From the NCBI GenBank assembly GCA_963785755.1, contig CAWAXG010000075.1:558001-622000 (forward strand): DNA of 64,000 nt, read 5' to 3'. This DNA is from JACCXG01 sp963785755. GTDB lineage: Bacteria > Acidobacteriota > Vicinamibacteria > Vicinamibacterales > 2-12-FULL-66-21. The first letter of the stretch is position 1; each line of letters begins with the position of its first letter. Made by a program: the position numbers and the translations under genes. Below the pieces are notes generated by a model. The model saw only the letters and a program-made list of their open reading frames with translations, was not told where the DNA came from and made no database searches. This document shows positions 17,959-27,115 of this stretch, piece by piece.

Positions 17959-19893
17959 TCACCGGCTGTCCTTTCTCGCTTCCAACTCCATCCATCGCTC
18001 CAGGGTCTGCTCGAGTGCACGCGCCAGATCGTCGAGACGGGCCATCACGAACCTGATTCGGTCGGCGCCGGCCTTGTAGAATTCCGGCGACTCCAGCTCA
18101 GACTTCAGCGTCGCGTGCTCCGACTCCAGTGACTCGATCCGGGCCGGCAGATCGTCGAGCTCACGCTGTTCTTTGTAGGACAGTTTCTTCCTGGCCGCGG
18201 CATCCGCCGCAGGCGCAACCGGGGCAGTCTTGCCAGCGACCCGGGAAGCAGCGCCCGCGTCCGCGCTCGATCCCGGGTCGAGCGTTCCGGGATTCGGGTC
18301 CCGGCGCTGCCGGAGATAGTCCGCCCACCCGCCAACGTACTCGCGGACGCGGCCATCGCCTTCGAACGCCAGCGTGCTCGTGACGATGTTGTCGAGGAAG
18401 GCGCGGTCGTGGCTGACGAGGAGCACCGTCCCGTCGAAGCCGCCGAGCAGCTCTTCGAGCAGTTCGAGAGTTTCGATGTCGAGGTCGTTGGTGGGCTCGT
18501 CGAGAACGAGCACGTTTGCCGGTCTGGCGAACAGCCTGGCGAGGAGGAGGCGATTCCGCTCGCCGCCCGACAACGATCGCACCGGCGACTGCGCGCGTTC
18601 GCGGGGAAACAGGAAGTCCGCGAGATAGCCGATGACATGACGGGGTTGACCGTTGAACATGACGGTCGTGTTTCCTTCGTTCACGCTGTCGGCCACGGTC
18701 GCGTCCGGGTCGAGCTGTTCCCGCTGCTGGTCGAAGTACGCGATCTGCAGGCGGGCGCCGTGCCGGAGACTGCCGCGATCCGGAGCGATTTCGCCGACCA
18801 GCAGGCGGAGGAGCGTGGTCTTGCCGGATCCGTTCGGCCCGACGAGTCCGATCCGGTCGCCGCGGAGGATCCGCTGTGAATAGTCGGCGACCACCGGAGC
18901 GTTGCCGTACAACTTCCACACGTGCTCCGCCTCGAACACGAGACGTCCCGAGTTCTGCCCGTCGTCGATGGCCAGCCTGACCTGTCCGGCCTGAGATCGA
19001 TACGCCGAGCGCTCGGCACGAAGCGCCATCAATGCGCGGACGCGTCCCTCGTTGCGGGTGCGCCGCGCTTTGACTCCCTGGCGCAGCCAGGCTTCTTCTT
19101 TCTGCAGCTTTTTGTCGAGGCGCTCCAGCTCACGCGCTTCCGCGTCGAGCGCGGCATCCTTCTTCTCGACGAAGTTCGCGTAGCTGCCCGGCCATGAGGT
19201 GAGCCGTCCCCGATCGAGCTCGATGATGCGTGTCGCCAGTGCGTCGAGAAACGCGCGGTCGTGGGTGACGAACAGAATCGCCAATGGATAGCCGAGGAGG
19301 TATTGCTCGAGCCATTGAATCGCGTCGATGTCGAGATGATTCGTGGGCTCATCGAGCAGCAGCAGGTGCGGCTCCGACACCAGCGCGCGCCCGAGGAGCG
19401 CCCGGCGGCGCCAGCCACCCGAGAGCTCGGACATGCGGCGCTCGGCGGGAAGGGCGAGGCGTGACACGATGAGCTCCACCTTCTGCTCGAGCCGCCAGCC
19501 ATCCCGTTCCTCGAGGGCGTGCTGCAGCTCGCCCAACTTCGCCAGCTCCGCGGCTGCGTGCGTCTCGGCCACTCGCACGGCCGCGCGGTGATAGTCCGAG
19601 ACGAGCGACCCGAGCTCCCCGAGACCGGAGGCGATCTCGTCGAAGACGGTCAGCTCTCCCGCTGCCGGGACTTCCTGATCGAGGCGGGAGACGCGCAGCG
19701 CCGGCGAGCGCCAGATCGTGCCCGCATCGGTCGGAGTCTCCCCTGAAATGACACGGAGCAGACTGCTCTTTCCAGCACCGTTGCGGCCGATGAGCGCGAT
19801 GCGCTCACCGGCTTCGATCTGAAGATCCGCGGCGTCGAAGAGCGGCAGATGGCCGAAGGCGAGGCCGACGCGGGACAGGGTCAGGAGCGGCGT
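17959..19893 (-). CDS. ABC-F family ATPase (Uup-like) with an apparent ACG start
   Basis: 644 residues with two ABC domains in one chain and no membrane segments. Walker A motifs are GRNGAGKSS (about 36) and GPNGSGKTT; signatures are LSGGWRRRALLGRAL and LSGGERNRLLLARL; Walker B with DEPTNHLDI and DEPTNDLDI. The last 60 residues form the charged coiled coil typical of Uup. Such proteins act on the ribosome or on branched DNA. The nearest standard start (GTG 19578) would delete the whole first Walker A. The open frame back to the upstream stop has no ATG, GTG or TTG, but the expected PLLTLSRVGLAFG begins right after an ACG with AAGGGG six bases before it. It lies 15 bases after the DUF4920 gene. 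Confidence 0.88.
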   Translation of the reverse strand, partial: TPLLTLSRVGLAFGHLPLFDAADLQIEAGERIALIGRNGAGKSSLLRVISGETPTDAGTIWRSPALRVSRLDQEVPAAGELTVFDEIASGLGELGSLVSDYHRAAVRVAETHAAAELAKLGELQHALEERDGWRLEQKVELIVSRLALPAERRMSELSGGWRRRALLGRALVSEPHLLLLDEPTNHLDIDAIQWLEQYLLGYPLAILFVTHDRAFLDALATRIIELDRGRLTSWPGSYANFVEKKDAALDAEARELERLDKKLQKEEAWLRQGVKARRTRNEGRVRALMALRAERSAYRSQAGQVRLAIDDGQNSGRLVFEAEHVWKLYGNAPVVADYSQRILRGDRIGLVGPNGSGKTTLLRLLVGEIAPDRGSLRHGARLQIAYFDQQREQLDPDATVADSVNEGNTTVMFNGQPRHVIGYLADFLFPRERAQSPVRSLSGGERNRLLLARLFARPANVLVLDEPTNDLDIETLELLEELLGGFDGTVLLVSHDRAFLDNIVTSTLAFEGDGRVREYVGGWADYLRQRRDPNPGTLDPGSSADAGAASRVAGKTAPVAPAADAAARKKLSYKEQRELDDLPARIESLESEHATLKSELESPEFYKAGADRIRFVMARLDDLARALEQTLERWMELEARKDSR

Positions 19894-19908
19894 TACGTGC
19901 CCCTTGTC

Positions 19909-20340
19909 TCAATCGCGAACGATCGCACCGGTCGCCTTGATCTGATATTCCTTCGATGCCTTCGCATCGTGTCTGGCGTGCTCGCCCGCGGCTTCCTTGC
20001 CGTGGGCATCGCCGCCGATCGCTTCGAACACGCCCTGCGCCGACACGCGCTTTCCCTTGGCCGACATCGGAAAGACGATGACGCCATCTTCAACCTTCAG
20101 CCTGACCGTCTGGCCAGCCGGAGCATCGGCCGGTGCGACCGCCATCCAGCACCCCATGCTCGCGCAGATCGCGGTCGCCACACCATCGATCCGGATCGTC
20201 TTGCCGACGAACTCCTCGGGTTTCGCCGTCAACGACGCAATCGGCGTCGCTTGCTCGAGCGTGACGCCGGTCCCGAGCTTTGTTTCTTCAGCTGCCGACA
20301 CAAACGCGATCATCAAGACGGACACGATCAACGCACGCAT
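19909..20340 (-). CDS. DUF4920 domain protein, exported
   Basis: 143 residues with a signal peptide (about 1-17). The mature part is an OB-fold-like beta domain: GKTIRIDGVATAICASMGCW holds two conserved cysteines (CASMGC), followed by VRLKVEDGVIVFPMSAKGK. The tail is His/Lys/Glu-rich (DAHGKEAAGEHARHDAK) and could bind metal, which is my guess. It is the first gene of a probable two-gene unit with the ABC-F gene. Its upstream space is a CACGT array. Confidence 0.78.
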   Translation of the reverse strand: MRALIVSVLMIAFVSAAEETKLGTGVTLEQATPIASLTAKPEEFVGKTIRIDGVATAICASMGCWMAVAPADAPAGQTVRLKVEDGVIVFPMSAKGKRVSAQGVFEAIGGDAHGKEAAGEHARHDAKASKEYQIKATGAIVRD

Positions 20341-20382
20341 GACAAATCCTCCTGCACGCTAATTGTACCGCGAGGCGCGACG

Positions 20383-20481
20383 GCACGTAGCACGAATCGC
20401 ACGTCGCACGAAAAGCACAGCGCACGCAGCACGCAGCACGTTAAGGCACGTGCCGCACGCAGCACGCAGCACGCAGCACGT
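20383..20481 (+). repeat. CACGT-word array between YvcK and DUF4920 genes
   Basis: Plus-strand words are GCACGTAGCACG, CGCACGTCGCACGAAAAGC and four GCACGCA copies at the right end. The array separates two minus-strand genes and holds no ORF. Confidence 0.78.
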
Positions 20482-20484
20482 GAT

Positions 20485-21447
20485 TCAGAACATGCGCCGC
20501 GCCAGTACTGCCCAGATCGCCTGCGCCAGCCGGCGCCGATCGTGGCGGGCGATCTCGCCTGACCAGAAATCGCCGGATACGACCTCGCACGACTCGGGGA
20601 CATCGCCAACCGTCAGCGGGCGCTTGTGTTCCTCGCGATACCTCGCGAGGGTCTCCTCCGCCGGTCGTGCGGTGTTGAACAGCACGACGTCGATGTCGCG
20701 GCCGATCAGGGCGCTCATTTCGCGGACGGCTTCGCCCGCCGTGAAGTGCCACATACCACGTCCCTCGGTCAGCAGGTTGCACACGAGGATGACCGGCCCT
20801 TTCATCTGCTGAATCGCCTCGGGCGCGCCCCGCACCAGAAAGATCGGCATGAGGCTCGTATAGAAGCTGCCGGGACCGATGATGGCGGCATCGAACCGCG
20901 GAATGGCTTCCGCCGCGGCCGGGTGCAGGCTGACCGCCGGCTCCAGCCACAACCGCGCGATCATGTTGCCGGCGGACTGCCCCGCGTCCACCTCGACCTC
21001 GCCACGAGTCGAGCTACCGTCGCCATACTGCGCGCACAGACTGGCCGACTCGACGCTGATCGGCCACACCCTCCCGGCGCAGCCGAGCAGGCTGCGCAGG
21101 CCTTCGACCGCCGCGAGAAAGTCGCCGCTGTAGCGCTCCATCATCGACAGGAGCAGATTGCCGCCGGTATGTCCGCTCAGCCTGGCATGCTCCATCGTGG
21201 GCAGCCGGGCCAGCAGAACGCGACGCGCCTCGCGCTCGTTGCGCGCCAGCGCCAGCGCACAGCGGAGCACGTCGCCCGGCGGGAGCACTCCCAGCTCGTC
21301 GCGCAGCTGCCCCGAACTGCCGCCGCTGTCGAACATCGTGACGACGGCGTTGAGCGTCAGCCATGGGTTCGTCTTCAGGCCGCCGAGCAGGCTGGGCAGA
21401 CCCGTGCCGCCCCCGAAACAGCCGACATTGATTGTGCGCAGTTGCAT
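20485..21447 (-). CDS. YvcK/CofD-like gluconeogenesis factor
   Basis: 320 residues from the ATG at 21447; a start ten codons earlier adds residues not seen in the family. The opening GCFGGGTGLPSLLGGLK carries the nucleotide-binding GGGTG loop. MFDSGGSSGQLRDELGVLPPGD and GHTGGNLLLSMME are further family blocks, as is PGSFYTSLMP. Known members bind UDP-sugars and support cell-wall synthesis under gluconeogenic growth; the fold is that of the F420 enzyme CofD. No rapZ or whiA neighbours are present. The gene is divergent from the nucleotidyltransferase-like gene, with 68 bases between them. Confidence 0.9.
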   Translation of the reverse strand: MQLRTINVGCFGGGTGLPSLLGGLKTNPWLTLNAVVTMFDSGGSSGQLRDELGVLPPGDVLRCALALARNEREARRVLLARLPTMEHARLSGHTGGNLLLSMMERYSGDFLAAVEGLRSLLGCAGRVWPISVESASLCAQYGDGSSTRGEVEVDAGQSAGNMIARLWLEPAVSLHPAAAEAIPRFDAAIIGPGSFYTSLMPIFLVRGAPEAIQQMKGPVILVCNLLTEGRGMWHFTAGEAVREMSALIGRDIDVVLFNTARPAEETLARYREEHKRPLTVGDVPESCEVVSGDFWSGEIARHDRRRLAQAIWAVLARRMF

Positions 21448-21515
21448 TCGGCTCCATTGCACTGGCGCAGAACGCAATTGTCAATCGTCCCTGCCAGCTG
21501 ACGCATAATGGTTCG

Positions 21516-22214
21516 ATGGGCGTTCGCGGAGCGCCGCTCGCATCGGATTTGCAGCGCGTTTTCGGGGCACGGCTGCAATCACTGGTCGCGTACGGCGTGA
21601 TGGACGGAGAAGCGGAAGGCGTTCACACTCTTGCACTGGTCGAGAGCCTGACGTTCCAGGATCTTGCCGCCTGCGTACCGCTGGTGCCGGCGTGGCGCCG
21701 GTCGGGATTCGCCGTGCCGCTGATCCTCAGCCGGGACGAATTCCTTCGGACCCTCGACGTCTTTCCGCTCGAGTACGGCGAGATCATCAATCGGCACACG
21801 GTGCTCCTCGGCGACGATCCCTTCGCGGGGATGACGGTCAACGCCGCCGACCTGCGGCGCGCGTGCGAGCTGCACGCCAAGAGTCATCTCATCCATCTCC
21901 GTGAAGCCTACCTGGAGAACGGCGACGACCCGCCGCGTCTGGGCCGCATGATGGCCGCGTCCTCCGCGCCACTGCGAGCGCTCCTTACGAACCTCGATCT
22001 CCTCGATGCCAGCAGCGCGGCTCGTGCGGGGGTCACGCCGGAGCTGGTCCGTGAGATCGCCGGGGCGGACCGCAGCACGATCGCCGATCCATCGGCACTG
22101 CTCGCGAGGTACATCGGCGCCGTCGAACGTCTCTGGCGCGAAGTCGATCAGGGAGCCGGGAGCACGGATCGAGGGTCCGGTCCCGGAGAACAGGGATCGG
22201 GGCGCCTTCGGTGA
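21516..22214 (+). CDS. Nucleotidyltransferase-like protein of unknown function
   Basis: 232 residues from the ATG at 21516. The front half reads like a nucleotidyltransferase fold (FGARLQSLVAYGVMDGEAEG, then LALVESLTFQDLAA), but I cannot see the usual GSxxxG and DxD pair, so it may be catalytically changed. The second half is helical (LRRACELHAKSHLIHLREAY). The last 20 residues are Gly/Ser/Arg-rich and come from low-complexity DNA with GATCGGG words. It overlaps the TPM gene by GTGA. This gene followed by TPM and LemA suggests one envelope operon. Confidence 0.55.
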   Translation: MGVRGAPLASDLQRVFGARLQSLVAYGVMDGEAEGVHTLALVESLTFQDLAACVPLVPAWRRSGFAVPLILSRDEFLRTLDVFPLEYGEIINRHTVLLGDDPFAGMTVNAADLRRACELHAKSHLIHLREAYLENGDDPPRLGRMMAASSAPLRALLTNLDLLDASSAARAGVTPELVREIAGADRSTIADPSALLARYIGAVERLWREVDQGAGSTDRGSGPGEQGSGRLR

Positions 22215-23047
22215 GATGTGACGGGGCTCATCGCACAACTGAGACGAAAGCCTGGATCGCACTGGTTGCCGCGTTCCTGGTCGCGGCGTCGCTCGCAGGC
22301 CTGACTCAACCTGCCGCTCCTCCCCTCACGGGTCCGGTCAACGATTTCGCCAACATCATCGACGAGCAGACCGAGCGCGAGCTCGATCGCCGAATCCGCG
22401 CGCTTCAGCAGGCCTCGGGCGACGTTGTCGTCGTCGCGACCGTGCCGTCGATGAAAGGCTTCGCGGGTATCGAAGAGCTGGCGCTCCGGATGTTCGAAAA
22501 CGGTGGCCGCGGCATCGGGCAGAAGGGGAAGGACAATGGCGCGCTGCTCGTCGTCGCGGTCGAGGAGCGGCAGCTGCGGATCGAGGTGGGGTACGACCTC
22601 GAGGAATTCATCACCGATGGGTTCGCAGGGGAAACGATTCGGGACGTCATCCGGCCGGCATTCCGCGGCGGCGACTACAGCCGAGGCATACTCGCGGGCA
22701 CCACGCGACTGATCAACCGCATCGCGCAGCGCCGCGGCGTCGAGCTGCAGAACGTCCCGCGGGAGCAGCCGCCGGCTGCCTCACCGGGCGGCTTCAACGC
22801 CTGGCCTCTCATCGTCGTCGTCTGGGTCGTCCTCATGATGCTCACGAACCGCAGGAGCCGCCGTCGCAGAGGCCGGTGGGGCCGCGGTTCCTGGAGCGGC
22901 TGGAACAGCGGGGTCGGGCCGTTTGGCGGCGGCATCGGCGGCTTCGGGGGCGGATTCGGCGGTTTTGGCGGCGGCGGCGGTGGCGGCGGATTCGGCGGGT
23001 TCGGCGGTGGACGGAGCGGCGGAGGTGGGGCTAGTGGATCGTGGTAG
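22211..23047 (+). CDS. TPM domain (YgcG-like) membrane protein
   Basis: 278 residues from a GTG that overlaps the previous stop. The N-terminal signal/anchor (about 13-33) is followed by the TPM_phosphatase domain (about 40-170): LTGPVNDFANIIDEQTERELD, QKGKDNGALLVVAVEERQLR and GYDLEEFITDGFAGE. A second membrane helix (about 196-212) and a long Gly/Phe/Arg tail of FGGG units end in SGGGGASGSW. Family members sit near LemA genes and are implicated in envelope or photosystem repair; the biochemical role is uncertain. The LemA gene follows. Confidence 0.87.
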   Translation: MRCDGAHRTTETKAWIALVAAFLVAASLAGLTQPAAPPLTGPVNDFANIIDEQTERELDRRIRALQQASGDVVVVATVPSMKGFAGIEELALRMFENGGRGIGQKGKDNGALLVVAVEERQLRIEVGYDLEEFITDGFAGETIRDVIRPAFRGGDYSRGILAGTTRLINRIAQRRGVELQNVPREQPPAASPGGFNAWPLIVVVWVVLMMLTNRRSRRRRGRWGRGSWSGWNSGVGPFGGGIGGFGGGFGGFGGGGGGGGFGGFGGGRSGGGGASGSW

Positions 23048-23053
23048 TACTTT

Positions 23054-23101
23054 GGGGTTCAGGGGTTCAGGGGTTCAAGGGTTCAACGGTTCAACGGTTC
23101 A
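23054..23101 (+). repeat. Six tandem 8-bp units (GGGGTTCA to ACGGTTCA)
   Basis: Three GGGGTTCA, one AGGGTTCA and two ACGGTTCA units lie head to tail, exactly 48 bases, between the TPM and LemA genes. The drift is confined to the first two bases of each unit. Confidence 0.9.
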
Positions 23102-23165
23102 GTTCCACTCTTCGGGCACAGCTTTTGGATTCAGTTGACCCGGTTGAGGCGGAGGGGCGGGGACG

Positions 23166-23732
23166 ATGCGAAAAGTGCATGTGATTGCCGCGGTGGTTGT
23201 GGTCATGATCACGGCGCTGACGCTGTCCGGCTGTTCATACAATCGATTTACTGGATCGGAAGAAGCGATCAAGACCCAGTGGGCGCAGGTGCAGAATCAG
23301 CTGCAGCGGCGTAACGATCTCATTCCCAACCTCGTCGAATCGGTGAAGGGGTTCGCAGCGCAGGAGAAGGAAATCTTCACCTCGGTTGCCGCTTCACGCG
23401 AGAAGCTGGCCGGCGCCCGGAATCCCGACGAGACGATCCGGGCGGCGAACGAACAGTCCGCGGCGCTCGCGCGGCTGCTCGTGATCGTCGAGAACTACCC
23501 TCAGTTGAAATCCGACGCGAATTTTCAAAGGTTGATGGACGAACTGGCCGGCACGGAGAACCGGATCGCGACCGAGCGGATGCGCTACAACGAGCGCGTC
23601 CAGGAGTACAACACGCTGCGGCGCCGGTTCCCCTCGAACGTCACGGCCAAGGTGTTCGGCTTCAAGGAATACCCCTACTACGAAGCGCCGGCCGCCGCGC
23701 AGCAGGTGCCGAAGGTGGACTTCGGGCGCTGA
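23166..23732 (+). CDS. LemA family lipoprotein
   Basis: 188 residues. An N-terminal signal with an LSGC lipobox (Cys23) is followed by the LemA helical core: NRFTGSEEAIKTQWAQVQNQ, QRRNDLIPNLVESVKGFA, then SDANFQRLMDELAGTENRIA, RMRYNERVQEYNTL and RRFPSNVTAKVFGFKEYPYY. LemA proteins are envelope proteins of uncertain function, often paired with TPM proteins as here. Expected length is about 185-200, so it is complete. Confidence 0.93.
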   Translation: MRKVHVIAAVVVVMITALTLSGCSYNRFTGSEEAIKTQWAQVQNQLQRRNDLIPNLVESVKGFAAQEKEIFTSVAASREKLAGARNPDETIRAANEQSAALARLLVIVENYPQLKSDANFQRLMDELAGTENRIATERMRYNERVQEYNTLRRRFPSNVTAKVFGFKEYPYYEAPAAAQQVPKVDFGR

Positions 23733-23809
23733 CCGCGGGCATCGACCGGGGCTTTTGTCGTAAACTGCCGGATTATTTTCTTCGCTTCCCTCGAAACAAG
23801 GAGCTCGGT

Positions 23810-26800
23810 GTGAACGGACGAATTCTGCCAGTGCGCCTGGTGGCGTGGGCGGGGATTGGCCTCTGCCTGCTTGGTGGACATGCGCTCGTGGCGCAGGCGC
23901 CGCAACCGGCGCCGCCCTTGCCGAAGCCGGTCAACTACGAAGCCGATCCGATCCTGCGATCGTTCGTGTGGCGCTCGATCGGTCCCGCGAACATGGGAGG
24001 CCGCATCGACGACATAGCCGTCGACGAGAACGATCCGTCGACGTTCTACATCGGCATGGCGACCGGGGGCATCTGGAAGACCACGAACAACGGCACCACC
24101 TGGTCGCCGATTTTCGACCGCTACCCCGTGGCGTCCGTTGGCGATATCGCGCTGGCTCCCTCGGACCCGAAGATTCTCTACGTCGGCACGGGCGAGCCGA
24201 ACAACCGCCAGAGCTCGTCATTCGGCGCCGGCGTCTACAAGTCGACTGATGGCGGCGAGAACTTCGAATACGTCGGCCTGAAGGAAACGCAGACGATTGC
24301 GCGAGTGATCGTCCACCCGAAGGATCCGGCCATCGTGTACGTCGCTGCAGTCGGCCACCTTTTCGGTCCGAATCCGGAGCGCGGTCTCTACAAGACCACC
24401 GACGGCGGCAAGACCTGGACGAACACGAAGTTCATCGACAACGACACGGGATTCACCGAGGTCGTCATGCACCCGACCAATCCCAACATCCTGTTCGCCG
24501 CCTCGTATCAGCGCCGCCGCCAGCCGTGGGGCTTCAACGGTGGTGGGCCGGGCAGCGCGATCTGGCGGACGACCGACGGCGCGAAGACCTGGACCAGGCT
24601 CACAGGAAACGGCTTGCCGGAGAATCCGATCATCGGCCGTGTCGGTCTCGACATCGCGCGCTCGCAGCCGTCGACGATTTACGCCTCCATCGAAGTGGGT
24701 CCGAGCGGGGGCACCGGCGCCGGGGTCAACGACGATGGCACGCTGGCGGTGCCCGGGCAGGGACGCGGTGGTGGAGGCGGCCGCGGCAATCAGCCGCCGC
24801 CGCCACCCGATCCGAAGAAGAGCGGTATCTGGCGATCGGACGACAACGGCAAGACCTGGCGGTTCCTGTCGAATCAAGGGGACCGCTGGATGTACTACAG
24901 CAAGATCCGGATCGACCCGACCAACCCGGAGATCGCCTATCAGGGCGGCGCGCCCTTTTTCAAGACTGTGGACGGGGGGAAGACCTGGCGCACGCTCGGC
25001 GGCATCCCGCACAGCGATCACCACGCCTTCTGGATCAATCCTCGCAATAACAACCACATCATCCTGGGAAACGACGGCGGTCTCGACATGTCGTACGACC
25101 AGGGGGAGACGTGGGAGTACCTCAACACGATGCCGCTCGGCCAGTTCTACGCCGTCAGCGCGGACATGCGGAAGCCGTACTACGTCTGCGGCGGCCTGCA
25201 GGACAACGGCAGCTGGTGCGGACCGAGCTCGTCGCGCTCGGCCAACGGCGTCGTGAACTCCGACTGGTACCGTATCGGGGGAGGCGACGGGTTTTTCACG
25301 GCGAACGATCCCACCGATTGGGCGACGGTCTACTGGGAGTCGCAGGACGGCAACACGAGCCGGACCGATCTCAGGATCGGCCGATCGATGTCGATTCGAC
25401 CGCGGCCGACGGCTCAGGGCGGGCGCGGCGGGGGCGCCGCCGCCGCGGAAGGCTCGGAGAACACGTTCGTCCAGCAGCTCGCGGCGCAGTTCGGCGCCGC
25501 CGGACCGAACGTCGTGCCGACACCGCCGCCCGGCACCACGTACCGCTTTTACTGGAGCACTCCGTTCATCCTGTCGCCGCACAATCCGCGAACCGTTTAT
25601 CTCGGCGGCGATCGGCTGTTCCGCTCGTACAACCGCGGTGAAACATGGACCGCATCGCCGGATCTGACCAACAGCGTCGGGCGCAACGATCGGCCGATCA
25701 TGGGGGTGGCCGGAACGGCGCCGATGGCCTCGAAGCACGACGGCGCCGCGTCCTACAGCAACATCGTCACGATCAGCGAGTCGCCGGTCGTCCCCGGGAT
25801 TCTCTGGGTCGGCACCAACGACGGCAACGTGCAGGTGAGCCGGGACGGCGGCGCCACTTGGAAGAACGTCGTGGGCAACGTCAAGGGCGTGCCGAAGGAA
25901 ACGCACGTGTCGCGGGTCGAAGCCTCGCACTTCGACGCGAGCGCGGCGTACGTCTCATTCGATGGCCATCGCACCGACGATCACAAGCCATACATTTTCC
26001 TGACGAAGGATCTCGGCGAGACGTGGGCGCCGGTCTCCGGCAACCTGCCGGAAGGCAACGTCAACGTCGTCAGAGAGGACCCGCGGAACCGCAATCTCCT
26101 CTACGCCGGCACCGAGTTCGGGTTCTACGTCTCGCTCAACGGCGGACGGGAGTGGAAGAGATTCATGAACGGCCTGCCGACCGTCCGCGTCGACGACGTG
26201 ATGGTGCACCCGCGCGACAACGACCTGATCCTCGGGACCCACGGTCGCAGCATCTGGATCATGGATGACATCACGGCCCTGCAGCAGCTGTCGGAGGAGA
26301 CAGTGAAGGCGGAGGCTCACGTGTTCGATGTGCGCCCCGCCACGGCCTGGCTCAACGACATCCAGAAAGCGATCCTCGTCGGAGGCGCGAAGCACTTCCG
26401 CGGCGCGAATGCTCCCCGCGGCGCAGCCATCACCTACTGGTTGAAGGACGCGCCCGCGGCCGACGTCAGGATTACTATCAGCGACGTGACCGGCCGCGAG
26501 TTCCGGACGATCGAGGGCACGAAGGAAACCGGGCTGAATCGGGTGCAATGGGATCTGTCGCCGACCGGCGGCAGAGGCGGCGGCCGCGGACGCGGGGCTG
26601 CCGGTCAAGCCGGTGGTGCGGCACCAGCCGGTGAGGCCGCGAGCCAGAACACGCCACAAGCACCCGCAGGCGCCGCGGCGGCGCCGACCGCGCCGGCGCC
26701 TGCTGCAGGCGGACAACGCGGAGGTGCAACTGCGGCGCAGCCGGCCCAGGCGGCGCAAGCCGGACGAGGCGGCGGCCGCGGCGGCTTCGACCTGTCGGTC

Positions 26801-26890
26801 CCCGCTGGCTCGTATCTCGTCAAGGTCATGGTCGGCGACAAGGTCGTTGGACAGAAGACGATCGTGGTCGAGGCGGATGAGATTCGGTAA
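23810..26890 (+). CDS. Sortilin/VPS10-like BNR (Asp-box) beta-propeller protein, exported
   Basis: 1026 residues from a GTG start with AAGGAG upstream. A signal peptide (about 1-28) is followed by a large double-propeller region with many Asp-box motifs: TTNNGTTW, STDGGENF, TTDGGKTW, SDDNGKTW, TVDGGKTW, SRDGGATW, TKDLGETW. Relatives are annotated as exo-alpha-sialidase-like or glycosyl hydrolases, but no catalytic set is visible, so binding or scaffolding is as likely. From about 905 to 995 there is an Ala/Pro/Gly/Arg linker, then a short beta end (GSYLVKVMVGDKVVGQKTIV). Such giant BNR proteins are common in Acidobacteriota. Confidence 0.85.
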   Translation: MNGRILPVRLVAWAGIGLCLLGGHALVAQAPQPAPPLPKPVNYEADPILRSFVWRSIGPANMGGRIDDIAVDENDPSTFYIGMATGGIWKTTNNGTTWSPIFDRYPVASVGDIALAPSDPKILYVGTGEPNNRQSSSFGAGVYKSTDGGENFEYVGLKETQTIARVIVHPKDPAIVYVAAVGHLFGPNPERGLYKTTDGGKTWTNTKFIDNDTGFTEVVMHPTNPNILFAASYQRRRQPWGFNGGGPGSAIWRTTDGAKTWTRLTGNGLPENPIIGRVGLDIARSQPSTIYASIEVGPSGGTGAGVNDDGTLAVPGQGRGGGGGRGNQPPPPPDPKKSGIWRSDDNGKTWRFLSNQGDRWMYYSKIRIDPTNPEIAYQGGAPFFKTVDGGKTWRTLGGIPHSDHHAFWINPRNNNHIILGNDGGLDMSYDQGETWEYLNTMPLGQFYAVSADMRKPYYVCGGLQDNGSWCGPSSSRSANGVVNSDWYRIGGGDGFFTANDPTDWATVYWESQDGNTSRTDLRIGRSMSIRPRPTAQGGRGGGAAAAEGSENTFVQQLAAQFGAAGPNVVPTPPPGTTYRFYWSTPFILSPHNPRTVYLGGDRLFRSYNRGETWTASPDLTNSVGRNDRPIMGVAGTAPMASKHDGAASYSNIVTISESPVVPGILWVGTNDGNVQVSRDGGATWKNVVGNVKGVPKETHVSRVEASHFDASAAYVSFDGHRTDDHKPYIFLTKDLGETWAPVSGNLPEGNVNVVREDPRNRNLLYAGTEFGFYVSLNGGREWKRFMNGLPTVRVDDVMVHPRDNDLILGTHGRSIWIMDDITALQQLSEETVKAEAHVFDVRPATAWLNDIQKAILVGGAKHFRGANAPRGAAITYWLKDAPAADVRITISDVTGREFRTIEGTKETGLNRVQWDLSPTGGRGGGRGRGAAGQAGGAAPAGEAASQNTPQAPAGAAAAPTAPAPAAGGQRGGATAAQPAQAAQAGRGGGRGGFDLSVPAGSYLVKVMVGDKVVGQKTIVVEADEIR

Positions 26891-26894
26891 GTAA

Positions 26895-27114
26895 CGTGCC
26901 ACGTCCGACGTCCTACGTGCTCACGTGCTTCTGTGCTACGTGCTTACGTGCTCACGTGCTTTTCGTGCTACGTGCTCACGTGCCACGTGCTTTCCGTGCT
27001 GCGTGCTCACGTGCCACGTGGAACCGGCACTTCGCACGTAGTGCGTGGGACGTAGCACGTAGCACGAAAAAGCACGTTCGCACGCAGCCCGTAGGACGTT
27101 GCACGTGGAAAACA
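26895..27114. repeat. Inverted pair of CACGT-word arrays without a gene
   Basis: The left half (to about 27020) reads ACGTGCT words, including CACGTGCTTTTCGTGCTACG; the right half reads GCACGT words, including AGCACGTAGCACGAAAAAGC. The halves are thus inverted relative to each other with under 30 bases between, and could fold into one long imperfect hairpin. This is the arrangement seen around the S23 gene, minus the gene. Confidence 0.8.
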
Positions 27115-27115
27115 C

